Shown here one piece after another: positions 34,572-43,418 of a stretch of DNA of 64,000 bases (positions within the stretch are counted from its first letter, which is position 1; the number at the start of each line of letters is the position of its first letter). A program made the translations under genes and the position numbers. The notes beneath the pieces are model-generated. The model was not told the origin of the DNA. It saw only the letters and a list, made by a program, of their open reading frames with translations, and did no database searches. Source of the DNA: Methanomassiliicoccales archaeon LGM-DZ1 (GTDB taxonomy: Archaea > Thermoplasmatota > Thermoplasmata > Methanomassiliicoccales > Methanomethylophilaceae); the NCBI GenBank assembly GCA_030168595.1, contig CP115556.1, positions 248,001 to 312,000 on the forward strand, in the 5' to 3' direction.

Positions 34572-35879
34572 ACGGAAGAGAACATCAGGCATCATTTCAA
34601 CAGGGACTGGAAAAGCTACGAGAACTACACCGAGAAGTCCCTGGAATACGACCGGAAGAACTGGCAGGCGCTGTACTCGGAAGTCCTCGCCGAACACGGC
34701 AGAAGGATCCTGAACGTCGGATGCGGGCCCGGCACCGAGGCTCTCGCGCTCGCCGACATGGGTTACGACGTGACCGCCCTGGATTTCGCGGAGAACATGA
34801 TCGAGGCCGTGCGCCGGAACTCAGACAGATGGGGCATACCGGTGACAGCAGTCCGCGGAGACGCCGAGGACCTGCCCTTCGCCGACGGATCGTTCGATGC
34901 CATCGTCAGCAACTACGCTCTCTGGGCGATCCCGCACCCCGAGAAGGCCATGTCCGAATGGATGAGGGTCCTCGCCCCTTCCGGCATCGTCGCCTATGTC
35001 GATTCCGGAAAATACAACAGAGATTCCCTTGTCAGCCGGATCTGGAGGAAACAGGCTTTCAGGATGCGCGCCAAGGACGGCAACGCCCACGCCATAGAGC
35101 CGGATCCCGATGAGCAGAAGAGCCTGGAATCGCTGTGGTCCAGGGATGCGGACCGTCCGGCCGAGGACCTCCGCATGATGAAGGCCGCAGGTTTCTCCGA
35201 TGTCATGGCCATAAGGGACGTGCAGAAGAAGGTCTTCAAAGGGAAGCGTTACATAGAATACGGCTACCTGAAGAACACTTTCCTGATCTCAGGCGTAAAA
35301 AGGGAGCAATGCCTCCTCTCATACCCTGCTGACAGTGTAAGTGTATCCATTGTGCAGGACGGTCATCTTCGCGACCGTTCCGTCGGAATCGACCCAGTAC
35401 GTCGCGGTGCCGTCCTCGCTGCTTGTCGAGGTGTCCGATACCGTCCATATGCCGAGGTCCCCGTCGGTGCCGATCTGGGTATAGCCGCTCTCCGGCACTT
35501 TGCTCTCGGCGTTGATGATGATAATATACTCATCGTCCACCGAGTCGTCCCCGCACGATGCCTTCAGCGTGAATCCGATCAGATCCTCCCAGTCGGATTC
35601 ATTATAGTTCTTGTACTCGACGGTGCCGCTGCAGGCGGTTTCCGTTCCGTTGAATACCGCAGTGTCCGACAGGGAGTACTCGGGGTCATCGCCGTCATCC
35701 GTCAACGACAGCATCATGTACCCCATGAGCGCCACCCCCATGCTCAGGATGACGACCACAACCGCCAATCCGGCATACTGGGTATTCTGCATCGGACGCC
35801 TTTCAGAGCTTCATGCTGGTCCAGCAGAGCTCGCGGTTCTCCGTGTACAGGGAACCGTCCTCCTGCATCACGGTCCTGA
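34572..35879 (+). CDS. Class I SAM-dependent methyltransferase, ACG start and missing native stop
   Basis: The Rossmann core has motif I ILNVGCGPGTEALALA, an acidic strand-2 end in VTALDFAENMIEAV, GDAEDLPFADGSFDAIVSNYALW and a regular C-terminal half up to YLKNTFLISGVKR (about 35300). No ATG/GTG/TTG precedes the conserved N-terminus after the in-frame stop at 34542; an ACG at 34572 lies 5 nt after a strong AAAGGAGGGG Shine-Dalgarno and gives a normal start. The frame then runs ~190 codons beyond the core, antisense to the convergent gene, so the original stop was lost. Substrate unknown (UbiE-like small-molecule type). It may be decaying or use non-AUG initiation. Confidence 0.75.
   Translation, partial: TEENIRHHFNRDWKSYENYTEKSLEYDRKNWQALYSEVLAEHGRRILNVGCGPGTEALALADMGYDVTALDFAENMIEAVRRNSDRWGIPVTAVRGDAEDLPFADGSFDAIVSNYALWAIPHPEKAMSEWMRVLAPSGIVAYVDSGKYNRDSLVSRIWRKQAFRMRAKDGNAHAIEPDPDEQKSLESLWSRDADRPAEDLRMMKAAGFSDVMAIRDVQKKVFKGKRYIEYGYLKNTFLISGVKREQCLLSYPADSVSVSIVQDGHLRDRSVGIDPVRRGAVLAACRGVRYRPYAEVPVGADLGIAALRHFALGVDDDNILIVHRVVPARCLQRESDQILPVGFIIVLVLDGAAAGGFRSVEYRSVRQGVLGVIAVIRQRQHHVPHERHPHAQDDDHNRQSGILGILHRTPFRASCWSSRARGSPCTGNRPPASRS
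35319..35792 (-). CDS. Hypothetical protein with N-terminal membrane anchor
   Basis: 157 residues: one N-terminal hydrophobic helix (AGLAVVVVILSMGVALMGYMML, about 7-28), then a hydrophilic, beta-rich domain probably outside the cell (SDTAVFNGTETACSGTVEYKN ... SSEDGTATYWVDSDGTVAKM). Not recognised. It follows another hypothetical gene on the same strand by 10 bp and is overlapped antisense by the methyltransferase's read-through tail. Confidence 0.7.
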   Translation of the reverse strand: MQNTQYAGLAVVVVILSMGVALMGYMMLSLTDDGDDPEYSLSDTAVFNGTETACSGTVEYKNYNESDWEDLIGFTLKASCGDDSVDDEYIIIINAESKVPESGYTQIGTDGDLGIWTVSDTSTSSEDGTATYWVDSDGTVAKMTVLHNGYTYTVSRV

Positions 35880-36219
35880 CGTCCCTGAAGACGACGTTGT
35901 CCTTGCCGAGGAAGATCCTCTCGGACCTGCCGCCCCCGTTGAACTCGTAGATGTTGGCATAAACATGCCCGAACTGGGTCTTGATGTTTTCCGCGCCTTT
36001 CTTCTCCAGGCCTTCGAGGCTGAAGATGTAGGAACCGCAGTCCTTGGTGGTATGGAGCTCTCCCTTGGGAACAGCGTTGACCTCCAGCTTGACCGTGACG
36101 CTGTCGCCGTCGATCTTGGCGACCGTGTACTTCTCGATGGAGGGCTCATTGTGCGATCTCCCGCCGCGGGATGCGGTAAGCTGGTATGCGAACCATGTTC
36201 CTTCGGTAATCTCTGACAT
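35803..36219 (-). CDS. Hypothetical protein
   Basis: 138 residues, mainly beta-strand pattern, no signal or membrane segment, two isolated Cys (KDCGSY, ELCWTS). Not recognised. Its upstream region contains TTTATAAAAC (minus strand near 36250), a good archaeal TATA box, so it is likely expressed with the downstream membrane-anchored hypothetical. Confidence 0.68.
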   Translation of the reverse strand: MSEITEGTWFAYQLTASRGGRSHNEPSIEKYTVAKIDGDSVTVKLEVNAVPKGELHTTKDCGSYIFSLEGLEKKGAENIKTQFGHVYANIYEFNGGGRSERIFLGKDNVVFRDVRTVMQEDGSLYTENRELCWTSMKL

Positions 36220-36421
36220 TTAGCTCTCCCGGAGTTCCTTAGGGAACCGCCGTTTATAAAACTGTGTATAAACAAGATGTCGGCTGGGTCATGCTGCACA
36301 GCATTCTTCCGGATAACACACGGCAGGGAGATGGATAATCTCTCAGCCATCCGGCGGGAGATGTGCGGAACAGATTAGAATCCAACATCTGGCACATCTG
36401 CAGGACAGCGTCCGGCGAAGT

Positions 36422-37783
36422 TCATTCCGAGATACGGTGATGATGGTTCGCCGGGCCCTTCTCTCCCGTCCTCAGCCGTATGCCGTATTCGGCCCAGGCC
36501 GCCATGAGCGCCACGCCGAACACCTCGCAGAGGTCGAACCCCCACCAGATGGCGTCCGGCGATACCAGGACCATCCCGCCGAACCAGAATGCCACGATGA
36601 TGAGCATGTTGCGGATGATGGTGCTGAACAGCGAGGCCCTCGCCATGCCTATGGACTGCAGCAGCGCTGATGATATGTTGATGCCGGCGAACAGCACCGC
36701 CACCACCAGGAGGATCCTGGCCACGTGGATCATGTCCCCGCGCATGCCGATGGTGCTATCATCGTAGGTGAACAGGATCACCGCCCAATCCATGGCAGCG
36801 AAGAAGATGACGGCCAGGACCAGCGTGATCGCGGCAGCGGCCTTCATGGAGTAGGCATAAGCCGCTCTGAGCTTCTCGTAGTTGCGGGCGGAGAATGCGG
36901 CTGAGGCCACCGGTACCAGAGCGCCGGCCAGGGCCACCGACGGCACCAGGATGAGGTCGACATACTTGTACGCGGTCACATAGACAGCGAAACCGTACGA
37001 GCCCCAGCAGTAGACCACGAAGTAGTTGAGCAGGAAGTTGACGCTGTACATCACATCGAGCTCCACTGTCTTCGGGATGCCGACGGCCAGGAAGTCGTCG
37101 AGGTCGTCCCTTTTCACCGGGTATTTCCTCAGTTTCACATCGGCATAGACCGATTCCGGCTTGACGAAGTACCAGTAGATGAACGGGATGAGCGAGATGG
37201 CGGTGGCCATGACGGTCGCCCAGGACAGGCCGGCGATCCCCCAGTCGAAGACGAACGTGAACAGGGGGTCGAACACTATATTCAGCAGGGCGGCTATGAC
37301 AAGGATGTACATCGATTTGCGGGATGCGCCCTCTCCTCTCAGGATACCGGCGCAGACCCCCTGCATCACGAGGATCCAGGCGCAGATGTAGAACGGGAAC
37401 CCGTAGTCGCTTCCTTCGGCATAGGTATCGTCCCCTCCCACCAGCTGGAGTATGGGGTCCCCGATCAGCAGGAACACCGGGACGCAGATCAGGCCGACCG
37501 CGAGCATGAACTTCAGGGACACGGTGGCCACCCTGTCCACCCCTTCCTTGTTCTTGCGGGCGATCTTGGCCGCTATGGTAGAGGAAATTCCGATTCCGAC
37601 GCCTGACCCGATGCCGACGATGATCAGGTAGAACGAGGCCACTATGCCGACGGCGGCGAGAGCGGTCTCGCCGAGCGACGAGCACCAGAAGGTGTCGACG
37701 AAGGTGTTGAGCTGCGCCACCATCAGGGACACGAACATCGGCAGTGCCATGGCCACTATCGCTTTGCGGTAGTCGCCAAGCAT
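36422..37783 (-). CDS. MATE-family efflux transporter
   Basis: 453 residues, twelve hydrophobic segments, starting with LGDYRKAIVAMALPMFVSLMVAQLNTFVDTFWCSSLGE, the MATE N-terminal pattern. FDPLFTFVFDWGIAGLSWAT in the middle and GILRGEGASRKSMY are also typical. It resembles the MATE protein at 30267-31802 and ends at the usual family length, without that protein's Arg-rich tail. Single gene. Substrate unknown. Confidence 0.9.
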   Translation of the reverse strand: MLGDYRKAIVAMALPMFVSLMVAQLNTFVDTFWCSSLGETALAAVGIVASFYLIIVGIGSGVGIGISSTIAAKIARKNKEGVDRVATVSLKFMLAVGLICVPVFLLIGDPILQLVGGDDTYAEGSDYGFPFYICAWILVMQGVCAGILRGEGASRKSMYILVIAALLNIVFDPLFTFVFDWGIAGLSWATVMATAISLIPFIYWYFVKPESVYADVKLRKYPVKRDDLDDFLAVGIPKTVELDVMYSVNFLLNYFVVYCWGSYGFAVYVTAYKYVDLILVPSVALAGALVPVASAAFSARNYEKLRAAYAYSMKAAAAITLVLAVIFFAAMDWAVILFTYDDSTIGMRGDMIHVARILLVVAVLFAGINISSALLQSIGMARASLFSTIIRNMLIIVAFWFGGMVLVSPDAIWWGFDLCEVFGVALMAAWAEYGIRLRTGEKGPANHHHRISE

Positions 37784-37920
37784 GGTCTTGGCATCCTGTG
37801 TCAGTTGTTTTTCGGCCGTTTCGAGTCCCTCCAGCAGACCTAAGGGCTCGGAACTATATCGTTTTTCATGAGCGACAGGGAGCGCGGCCGGCCCGGAGGA
37901 CGGGCCGAAGGCCGCAGACC

Positions 37921-38850
37921 TCAGTCGCTGTCCAGGTCTCCCCAGAGGCCTTTGGAGAAATAGCGCTCCCCGCGGTCGGGGAATATGGTGACGATGTCGC
38001 TGTCCTTCACCTGCTCCGCGAGCTTCAGCGAGGCCCAGAGCGCCGCTCCCGACGACGACCCGGCCATGACGCCCTCGCGCCTCGCCAGCTCCCGGCAGGT
38101 GTCCATGGCGTCGGAGTCCCTGACCTTGATCACTCTGTCCACCAGGCTGATGTCCATGGTGTCGGCGATGAAGTCGTTGCCGATGCCCTCTATGTCGTAG
38201 TCGCCGTGCTCCCCGCCGCCGATAGTGGACCCGACCGGGTCCGCAAGGACCCCTTCGACGGACGGTTTCCTTTCCTTCAGGTACTTCACCACGCCCGTGA
38301 AGGTCCCTCCGGAGCCGGCGCCCGCCACGAAGTAATCTATGCGCCCGTCGAGGTCGCGGTAGATCTCCGGCCCCGTGGTCGCGTAATGGGCGGCGGGGTT
38401 GGACATGTTCCGGAACTGCTTCATCATGTGGGTATGCTCCGGGTCCCCGGCGACGATCTCGTTGGCCTTGCGCTCGGCCCCGAGCATCCCCTCGGACCTC
38501 GGCGTGTGGACGATCTCCGCGCCCAGCGCCTTCATGATGGCCAGTTTCTCCTTGGAGAACTTCAGGGGCACCACGAACACCACCCTGTACCCGCGGTTCA
38601 GTGCTGCGAGGGCGATGCCGATGCCGGTGTTCCCGGCGGTCGCCTCGATGATGGTGTCCCCTCTGTGCAGGGTACCCTGCGCCTCCGCGTCGGCAATCAT
38701 GCGCATCCCGACGCGGTCCTTGACGGAACCTCCGGGGTTGAACAGCTCCATCTTGGCGAATATCCTGTTCCCATTCGGGATATCGAAGTTGTTTATCTTC
38801 AGGATCGGGGTGTTCCCGATCCCGTCCTGTATCGAATTGAGGTATCTCGT
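37921..38850 (-). CDS. Cysteine synthase/cystathionine beta-synthase-like PLP enzyme, ACG start
   Basis: 309 residues if started at ACG 38850. The N-terminus then reads RYLNSIQDGIGNTPILKI, the exact family start; PLP-lysine motif FNPGGSVKDRV, ATAGNTGIGIA and GSGGTFTGVVKYLKE follow, and SSSGAALWASL near the C-terminus. Between the stop of the upstream gene (38884) and this point there is no ATG, GTG or TTG; the first ATG (38760) would remove the conserved N-terminus. An AAGGGGAG precedes the ACG. Next to a gamma-lyase it probably performs the beta-synthase step of reverse transsulfuration, though O-acetylserine sulfhydrylase is possible. Confidence 0.85.
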   Translation of the reverse strand, partial: TRYLNSIQDGIGNTPILKINNFDIPNGNRIFAKMELFNPGGSVKDRVGMRMIADAEAQGTLHRGDTIIEATAGNTGIGIALAALNRGYRVVFVVPLKFSKEKLAIMKALGAEIVHTPRSEGMLGAERKANEIVAGDPEHTHMMKQFRNMSNPAAHYATTGPEIYRDLDGRIDYFVAGAGSGGTFTGVVKYLKERKPSVEGVLADPVGSTIGGGEHGDYDIEGIGNDFIADTMDISLVDRVIKVRDSDAMDTCRELARREGVMAGSSSGAALWASLKLAEQVKDSDIVTIFPDRGERYFSKGLWGDLDSD

Positions 38851-38883
38851 ATGCTCCCCTTCTCTTCCTGTTTCCGAAACAGT

Positions 38884-40029
38884 TCAGATCTTCGAGGCAT
38901 CGAGCGCCCGGCCGATGTCCTCCAGGATGTCGTCCCTGTCCTCGATGCCGACGGACAGCCTGACCAGCCCGTCGGTGATCCCGACCTTCTCCCTGATCTC
39001 CTTCGGGATCGATGCGTGGGTCATGCTCGCAGGATGGCAGATGAGGGACTCCACCCCGCCCAGGGACTCCGCCAGGGCGATGAGCTTCACCGAGTTCAGG
39101 AACTTCCGGTAATCATACCCGGGCGCGAACTCGAACGATATCATCCCTCCGCCGGAGCTCGCCTGGCGGCGGTTCACCTCATACCCTGGGTCTGTCGGGA
39201 GCCCCGGATAGTGGACCTTGGCTATCCTCGGGTCGGCGGCGAGATGCTCCGCTATGTACTGGGCGTTGGAGCAGTGCCTCTCCATCCTGACCCCCAGGGT
39301 CTTGAGGCTCCTGATGAGCAGGTAGGAATCGAATGGTCCCAGGACGCCTCCCGAAGCGTTCTGTATGAACGCCAGGCGCTCCGCCAGCCCTTTGTCCTTC
39401 ACCACCGCGAGCCCGGCGACCACGTCGGAGTGCCCTCCGATGTACTTGGTGGCCGAGTGGACCACGATGTCGGCGCCGAGATCGAGGGGCTTCTGCAGAT
39501 AGGGCCCCATGAAGGTGTTGTCCACGATGGTCAGCAGCCCGTGCCTTCTCGCCGCCTGCGCGGCGGCGGCGATGTCCGTGACGGTCATCAGCGGGTTCGC
39601 GGGGCTCTCGATGAGGACGGCCTTCGCATCTGCCGTAATCTCTGATTCGAATTTCTCTGCATCCTCGGTGTGGACTATGGAATATGAGATCCCGAAATTG
39701 CTGAACACCTTGTCGAGGATGCGGAACGTCCCTCCGTAGACGTTGGAGGAGATGAGGATCCTGTCCCCGCTCCGGAAGAGCGAGAGGACGGCGGCGATGG
39801 CCGCCATCCCGGAGGCGAACGCGAAGCCCGCGGTGCCGTGCTCCAGGACGGCGATCTCCCTCTCGAGCGCAGCCCTGGTGGGGTTGCCGGTCCTCGAATA
39901 TTCGTATCCCAGGCAGCGCCCCAGCTCCGGCTGCCTGAATGTGGCGGTCTGGTAGATAGGCACGTTCACTGCCCCTGTGAGGGGGTCTTCCTTCCCGTAT
40001 CCGTGGATCAGCTGGGTATCTTCCCTCAA
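38884..40029 (-). CDS. Cystathionine gamma-lyase/synthase family PLP enzyme
   Basis: 381 residues of the Cys/Met-metabolism PLP family: YSRTGNPTRAALEREIAVLE, the active-site lysine in VVHSATKYIGGHSDVVAG and SLGGVESLICHPASMTHASI near the C-terminus. It is the first gene of a pair with the beta-synthase-like enzyme 33 bp downstream, an arrangement known as mccBA in reverse transsulfuration (homocysteine to cysteine). A gamma-synthase or methionine gamma-lyase activity cannot be excluded from sequence alone. Confidence 0.9.
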   Translation of the reverse strand: MREDTQLIHGYGKEDPLTGAVNVPIYQTATFRQPELGRCLGYEYSRTGNPTRAALEREIAVLEHGTAGFAFASGMAAIAAVLSLFRSGDRILISSNVYGGTFRILDKVFSNFGISYSIVHTEDAEKFESEITADAKAVLIESPANPLMTVTDIAAAAQAARRHGLLTIVDNTFMGPYLQKPLDLGADIVVHSATKYIGGHSDVVAGLAVVKDKGLAERLAFIQNASGGVLGPFDSYLLIRSLKTLGVRMERHCSNAQYIAEHLAADPRIAKVHYPGLPTDPGYEVNRRQASSGGGMISFEFAPGYDYRKFLNSVKLIALAESLGGVESLICHPASMTHASIPKEIREKVGITDGLVRLSVGIEDRDDILEDIGRALDASKI

Positions 40030-40156
40030 TATGATCTCCTGAGTTTCCTCAGCGTTATCAATAGTTAAGCACTATTAATAATTTAACAATAGATTAGTCG
40101 CGATTAAGAAGGAAGGCCGCGCAGGAATCACACGGCCGATAGAGTAGAGAAAACAG

Positions 40157-40176
40157 CCCCCGGCCGGAGCCGGGGG
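40157..40176 (-). terminator. Terminator of the mtaCB operon
   Basis: CCCCCGGC (40157-40164) pairs perfectly with GCCGGGGG (40169-40176) around CGGA; on the minus strand CTGTTTTCTC follows. It is 36 bp after the mtaB stop at 40212. Confidence 0.75.
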
Positions 40177-40211
40177 TAAAGGGTTTTTGGCAATCAACTC
40201 TCGCTCAGATC

Positions 40212-41612
40212 TCAGAATCCGTAGTTCTTGAGGTTGAGGTTGGGGATGGTGCCGACGTACTTGGCCGCGCACTGCTCCGCGAACTTGTCGGTCTCGGTGG
40301 GCAGGGCGTTGATGTCCGTCTTGCACTTCTCGAGGACCTCGTACTGCTTCTTGGTGAGAGGCAGGAGCTTGGAGTTGTATCCGCCCTCGATGAGCTCGAT
40401 GGCCTTGAGCGCAGCGGCCCTGGACCTGAGGTAGTAGTCGTTGCCCTCGGCAGCGATGGCCTTTCCGATCTCGAACGCGTTGTTGTAAGCCAGGATGAAG
40501 GCCTCAGGCGACCTGGTCAGGTCGGTGATGGTGTAGAGGTCCCTCAGGGTCTTGGCCTGCTTGGTCTGGATAGCGGTGTTCATCAGAGCGCACTCGTATC
40601 CGAGGGATCCGAGCCAGCACTGGACAGAGGATCCGCCGAACTCGGGGTGGTACTCGACGGACTCGTTGGACCAGGCGTCGCAGCAGGCGGCGATCAGGTT
40701 GCCCTGCAGGTCGCAGTGGGCGCACTGGCAGTTCTTACCCTCGCAGGTGATGGGCTTTCCGTCGATCGCTTTGCAGATGACTCCCTCGTATCCGCAGTCC
40801 TTGTCGGGTCCGAGCGCACCGCACTCGCGGGCCACAAGGGACCTGGAAGCGGAGATGGCGCGGGTGACCGCGGAGAAGGTCTTCTGGACATCCTGGTCGA
40901 GCATTCCGCCGGACATGAACATGGCGACGTTCGCTCCGGAGCAGTCGGTGTCTCCGCCGGGAACGACCCTGTTCCTCTTGGCGACGTCGACCATTCCGTT
41001 CCAGACGTACTCCATGTCGTAGCAGGCGAGGTATCCGACACCGTAGAGGAAGGCGACGACGTCTCCCTGGGTGACGGCGTAGTCAGCGCACTCTTTTCCG
41101 CCGACAGACTCGACGGAGAGGTTGGATGCACCGTTCTCGCAGGCGATGTCGCAGCAGGACCAGAAGTCCTCGGGGTAGGCGTGGACGGTGTCCATGCCGG
41201 TCCTGAGTCCGTGGTCGTGCTCCCTCTTGTCGGGGATGGTCTGCCTGGTTCCGGTCAGGATGCCGTACTCCTCGTGGTACTTCTCGCAGAGCTCGTTCTG
41301 GCCCTCGACGACGGGGATGGAGAGCTTGGGGTCGGACATCTGGGAAACCCACTCGGTCTCGATGAAGAGGGCGGGCATTCCGGCGGTAACGGCCCTGTTG
41401 AGCTCGTCGGTGGTGATGTAGTCGCAGTACTCTTTCCTGAGGGTCTCAGGATCCTTCTCCCTTCCGGGCCTGGGGGCGTGGTTGATCTCGGGGATGACCA
41501 TGCCGGCTCCGAATTTGAGGCCGTATCCCTGGGGAGAGGGATGGACGGCGGTTCCCATGACCATGTCGTCCGCGTTCTTGTAAGCCATTGAGGTGTATTT
41601 GATCGATGCCAT
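40212..41612 (-). CDS. mtaB: Methanol:corrinoid protein methyltransferase MtaB
   Basis: 466 residues, the normal length for MtaB. The protein begins IKYTSMAYKNADDMVMGTAVHP and carries the zinc-site region with DTDCSGANVAMFMSGG and the Cys-rich GKNCQCAHCDLQGN. MtaB activates methanol at zinc and transfers its methyl group to the cob(I)amide of MtaC. It follows mtaC by one base, so the operon order is mtaC-mtaB, the reverse of the order in several Methanosarcina loci. Strong expression is expected for this catabolic enzyme. Confidence 0.96.
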   Translation of the reverse strand: MASIKYTSMAYKNADDMVMGTAVHPSPQGYGLKFGAGMVIPEINHAPRPGREKDPETLRKEYCDYITTDELNRAVTAGMPALFIETEWVSQMSDPKLSIPVVEGQNELCEKYHEEYGILTGTRQTIPDKREHDHGLRTGMDTVHAYPEDFWSCCDIACENGASNLSVESVGGKECADYAVTQGDVVAFLYGVGYLACYDMEYVWNGMVDVAKRNRVVPGGDTDCSGANVAMFMSGGMLDQDVQKTFSAVTRAISASRSLVARECGALGPDKDCGYEGVICKAIDGKPITCEGKNCQCAHCDLQGNLIAACCDAWSNESVEYHPEFGGSSVQCWLGSLGYECALMNTAIQTKQAKTLRDLYTITDLTRSPEAFILAYNNAFEIGKAIAAEGNDYYLRSRAAALKAIELIEGGYNSKLLPLTKKQYEVLEKCKTDINALPTETDKFAEQCAAKYVGTIPNLNLKNYGF

Positions 41613-41613
41613 T

Positions 41614-42429
41614 TCAGTTGCCTCCCACGATGTTGTCCCAGTCTTCCCTGATCTTCTTCCAGTCGTATCCGTCGAGGATCTTCTGGGCGATGAGCGGGGT
41701 CTGAGGCGCCTTCCTGGAGTAGATTCCGAGGTCGTAGCTGTTCGCGAACTCCCTGTTGACTGCTCCTCCGCATCCCATCAGGGGGATGTTCCAGCCTTTC
41801 TTGACGAACTCGGCCGCCTCCTTGGGGAAAGCGGACATGGTAGTGGTCATCAGAGCGGTTCCGGAGACGAAGATGGGCGGGGTTCCCGCGTCCTTGAGCT
41901 CCTGGACCTTGGCGACGACGTCGGTGATCGGAACGTCACGTCCCATGTCGACGACGGTGTAGTTGGCGGCCCTCATCATGACGGCAGCGATGTTCTTTCC
42001 GATGTCGTGGGGGTCTCCCTCGACAGCGTGCATAACGCAGAGGGCCTTGGTCTGCCTTCCGCCCTGGATCTTCTTCTCGGCAACCTTGATTCCCATTTCC
42101 ATGGTCTTGGCGGCCATCATGATCTCGGGGAGGTAGTACACGTGCTCAGCGTACAACTTGGCGACGATGTCCATACCGGCGACGAGTCCGTCGTTGATGA
42201 TGACGAGGGGGTCGACGCCCTTGGCGAGAGCATCGGACACAGCGGGCATGACCTCCTTGAACTTCATGTACATGACCTTCTCGGCCACGTTCTTCAGTAT
42301 GGGGTCGGTCGGGAGCATTTTCTTGGCCATCTCTTCGGGAGAGAGGTCGTTCTCCAGCTGGAGATCGTAGCGGGTCAGGATTTTAGAGAAATCCACACCT
42401 TCGATGCTGATCAATTCTTCTTCCTCCAA
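41614..42429 (-). CDS. mtaC: Methanol-specific corrinoid protein MtaC
   Basis: 271 residues: an N-terminal helical cap domain (residues ~1-125) and a C-terminal Rossmann corrinoid-binding domain with the base-off/His-on motif EGDPHDIGKN (cobalt-ligand His), the distal VSGTALMTTTM and GCGGAVN. It carries the methyl group between MtaB and an MtaA-type enzyme and needs reactivation by a RamA-type protein when its cobalt is oxidised; such a gene lies at 44898. First gene of mtaCB. Confidence 0.96.
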   Translation of the reverse strand: MEEEELISIEGVDFSKILTRYDLQLENDLSPEEMAKKMLPTDPILKNVAEKVMYMKFKEVMPAVSDALAKGVDPLVIINDGLVAGMDIVAKLYAEHVYYLPEIMMAAKTMEMGIKVAEKKIQGGRQTKALCVMHAVEGDPHDIGKNIAAVMMRAANYTVVDMGRDVPITDVVAKVQELKDAGTPPIFVSGTALMTTTMSAFPKEAAEFVKKGWNIPLMGCGGAVNREFANSYDLGIYSRKAPQTPLIAQKILDGYDWKKIREDWDNIVGGN

Positions 42430-42666
42430 CAGGACGCTTCTTGTCCTGATGTGTAAAACATGCTGATTTCGGTATTTAATTCTATTTCCTAATGGATATC
42501 CAACACCGTCATTTTTAGAATAGATTTAAATAATAGATTAGTGGAATATACATCCAATCATAAATTGTATATTGATTCGGACTGCGTTCGAAACAGAAAC
42601 AGTTAAATAACGACAGGCACCGGCCCGCCGTCAACTGATTAATAATCGGTCTGCCTAATCGGATGC
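42430..42666. promoter_or_regulatory. Divergent promoter region between mtaCB and the GTPase/ramA cluster
   Basis: 237 A/T-rich bp. On the minus strand an ATTTAAAT box near 42524-42531 would direct mtaC with a ~70-nt leader. On the plus strand GTTAAATAA (42602-42610) would direct the first GTPase gene with a leader of about 30 nt. The shared region allows coordinate control of methanol methyltransferase and its accessory cluster. Confidence 0.6.
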
Positions 42667-43254
42667 ATGCGGATAATCATCCTGGGAGGCTTCCTGGGCA
42701 GCGGGAAGACCAGCCTTCTGATCAGGCTCGCCGCCCAGTTCACGGAGAAAGGGCAGAACGTTGCCATAATCGTCAACGAGTCCGGATCGTCCGGGGTCGA
42801 CGGCGAGACCCTGAAGCAGCGCGGGTATGATTCTTATGAGCTCCCCGAGGGCTGCATATGCTGCACCCTGGCGGGGTCCCTGCAGGACACCATCAGGCAG
42901 ATCGAGAAGGAGAGGTCGCCGGACGTCATCATCATCGAGCCTACCGGGCTCGCCATGCCTGGAAAGGTAAAGGAGATGGCGGAGCAGACAGGCGCCGGGG
43001 AGGAGAAGGACATCGTCATCGGCATCGCCGATGTTCAGAGGTTCAAGGACCTCATCAAGAAGAGAGAAGGATTCTTCGTCGAGCAGATGAAGGGCTCGGA
43101 CTTCATACTCATCAACAAATCCGACCTCGCAAGGCCCGGGGACATGGAGAGCGCGATGGCCTGGCTGTCGGAACGCTTCCCCGAGACCGAGGTCATCCCG
43201 GTGTCCGTCAAGACCGGCGAGAACCTCGGCAGGGTCTATGAGCTGATGGCCTGA
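42667..43254 (+). CDS. Short G3E-family (CobW/HypB-like) GTPase 1
   Basis: 195 residues: P-loop GGFLGSGKTSLL at the N-terminus, GVDGETLKQRGYDSYELPEGCICCTLAGSLQ with the metal-binding CxCC at about residues 62-65, the EPTGLAMPGKV segment and base-specificity motif NKSDL. The G3E family delivers metals or cofactors to enzymes. The protein stops right after the GTPase domain; the CobW C-terminal domain found in most relatives is missing. It is divergent from mtaC and followed by a paralogue and a His/Cys-rich protein, suggesting a metallochaperone for the methanol methyltransferase system. Confidence 0.88.
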   Translation: MRIIILGGFLGSGKTSLLIRLAAQFTEKGQNVAIIVNESGSSGVDGETLKQRGYDSYELPEGCICCTLAGSLQDTIRQIEKERSPDVIIIEPTGLAMPGKVKEMAEQTGAGEEKDIVIGIADVQRFKDLIKKREGFFVEQMKGSDFILINKSDLARPGDMESAMAWLSERFPETEVIPVSVKTGENLGRVYELMA

Positions 43255-43418
43255 ACCGTCCCGCCCTGCCCCTCCTCCCTACTTATAGGATAAGAATAGA
43301 ATATAGGGAGTATGAGAACAGCCAGGTACGGCCGGACCGCAGGCCGTCCTGCATCCCGTACTACCACTGTTATGCGGTCAGAAAACTCTATTTATACTTC
43401 TTTTTATTAGTTTCGGGT

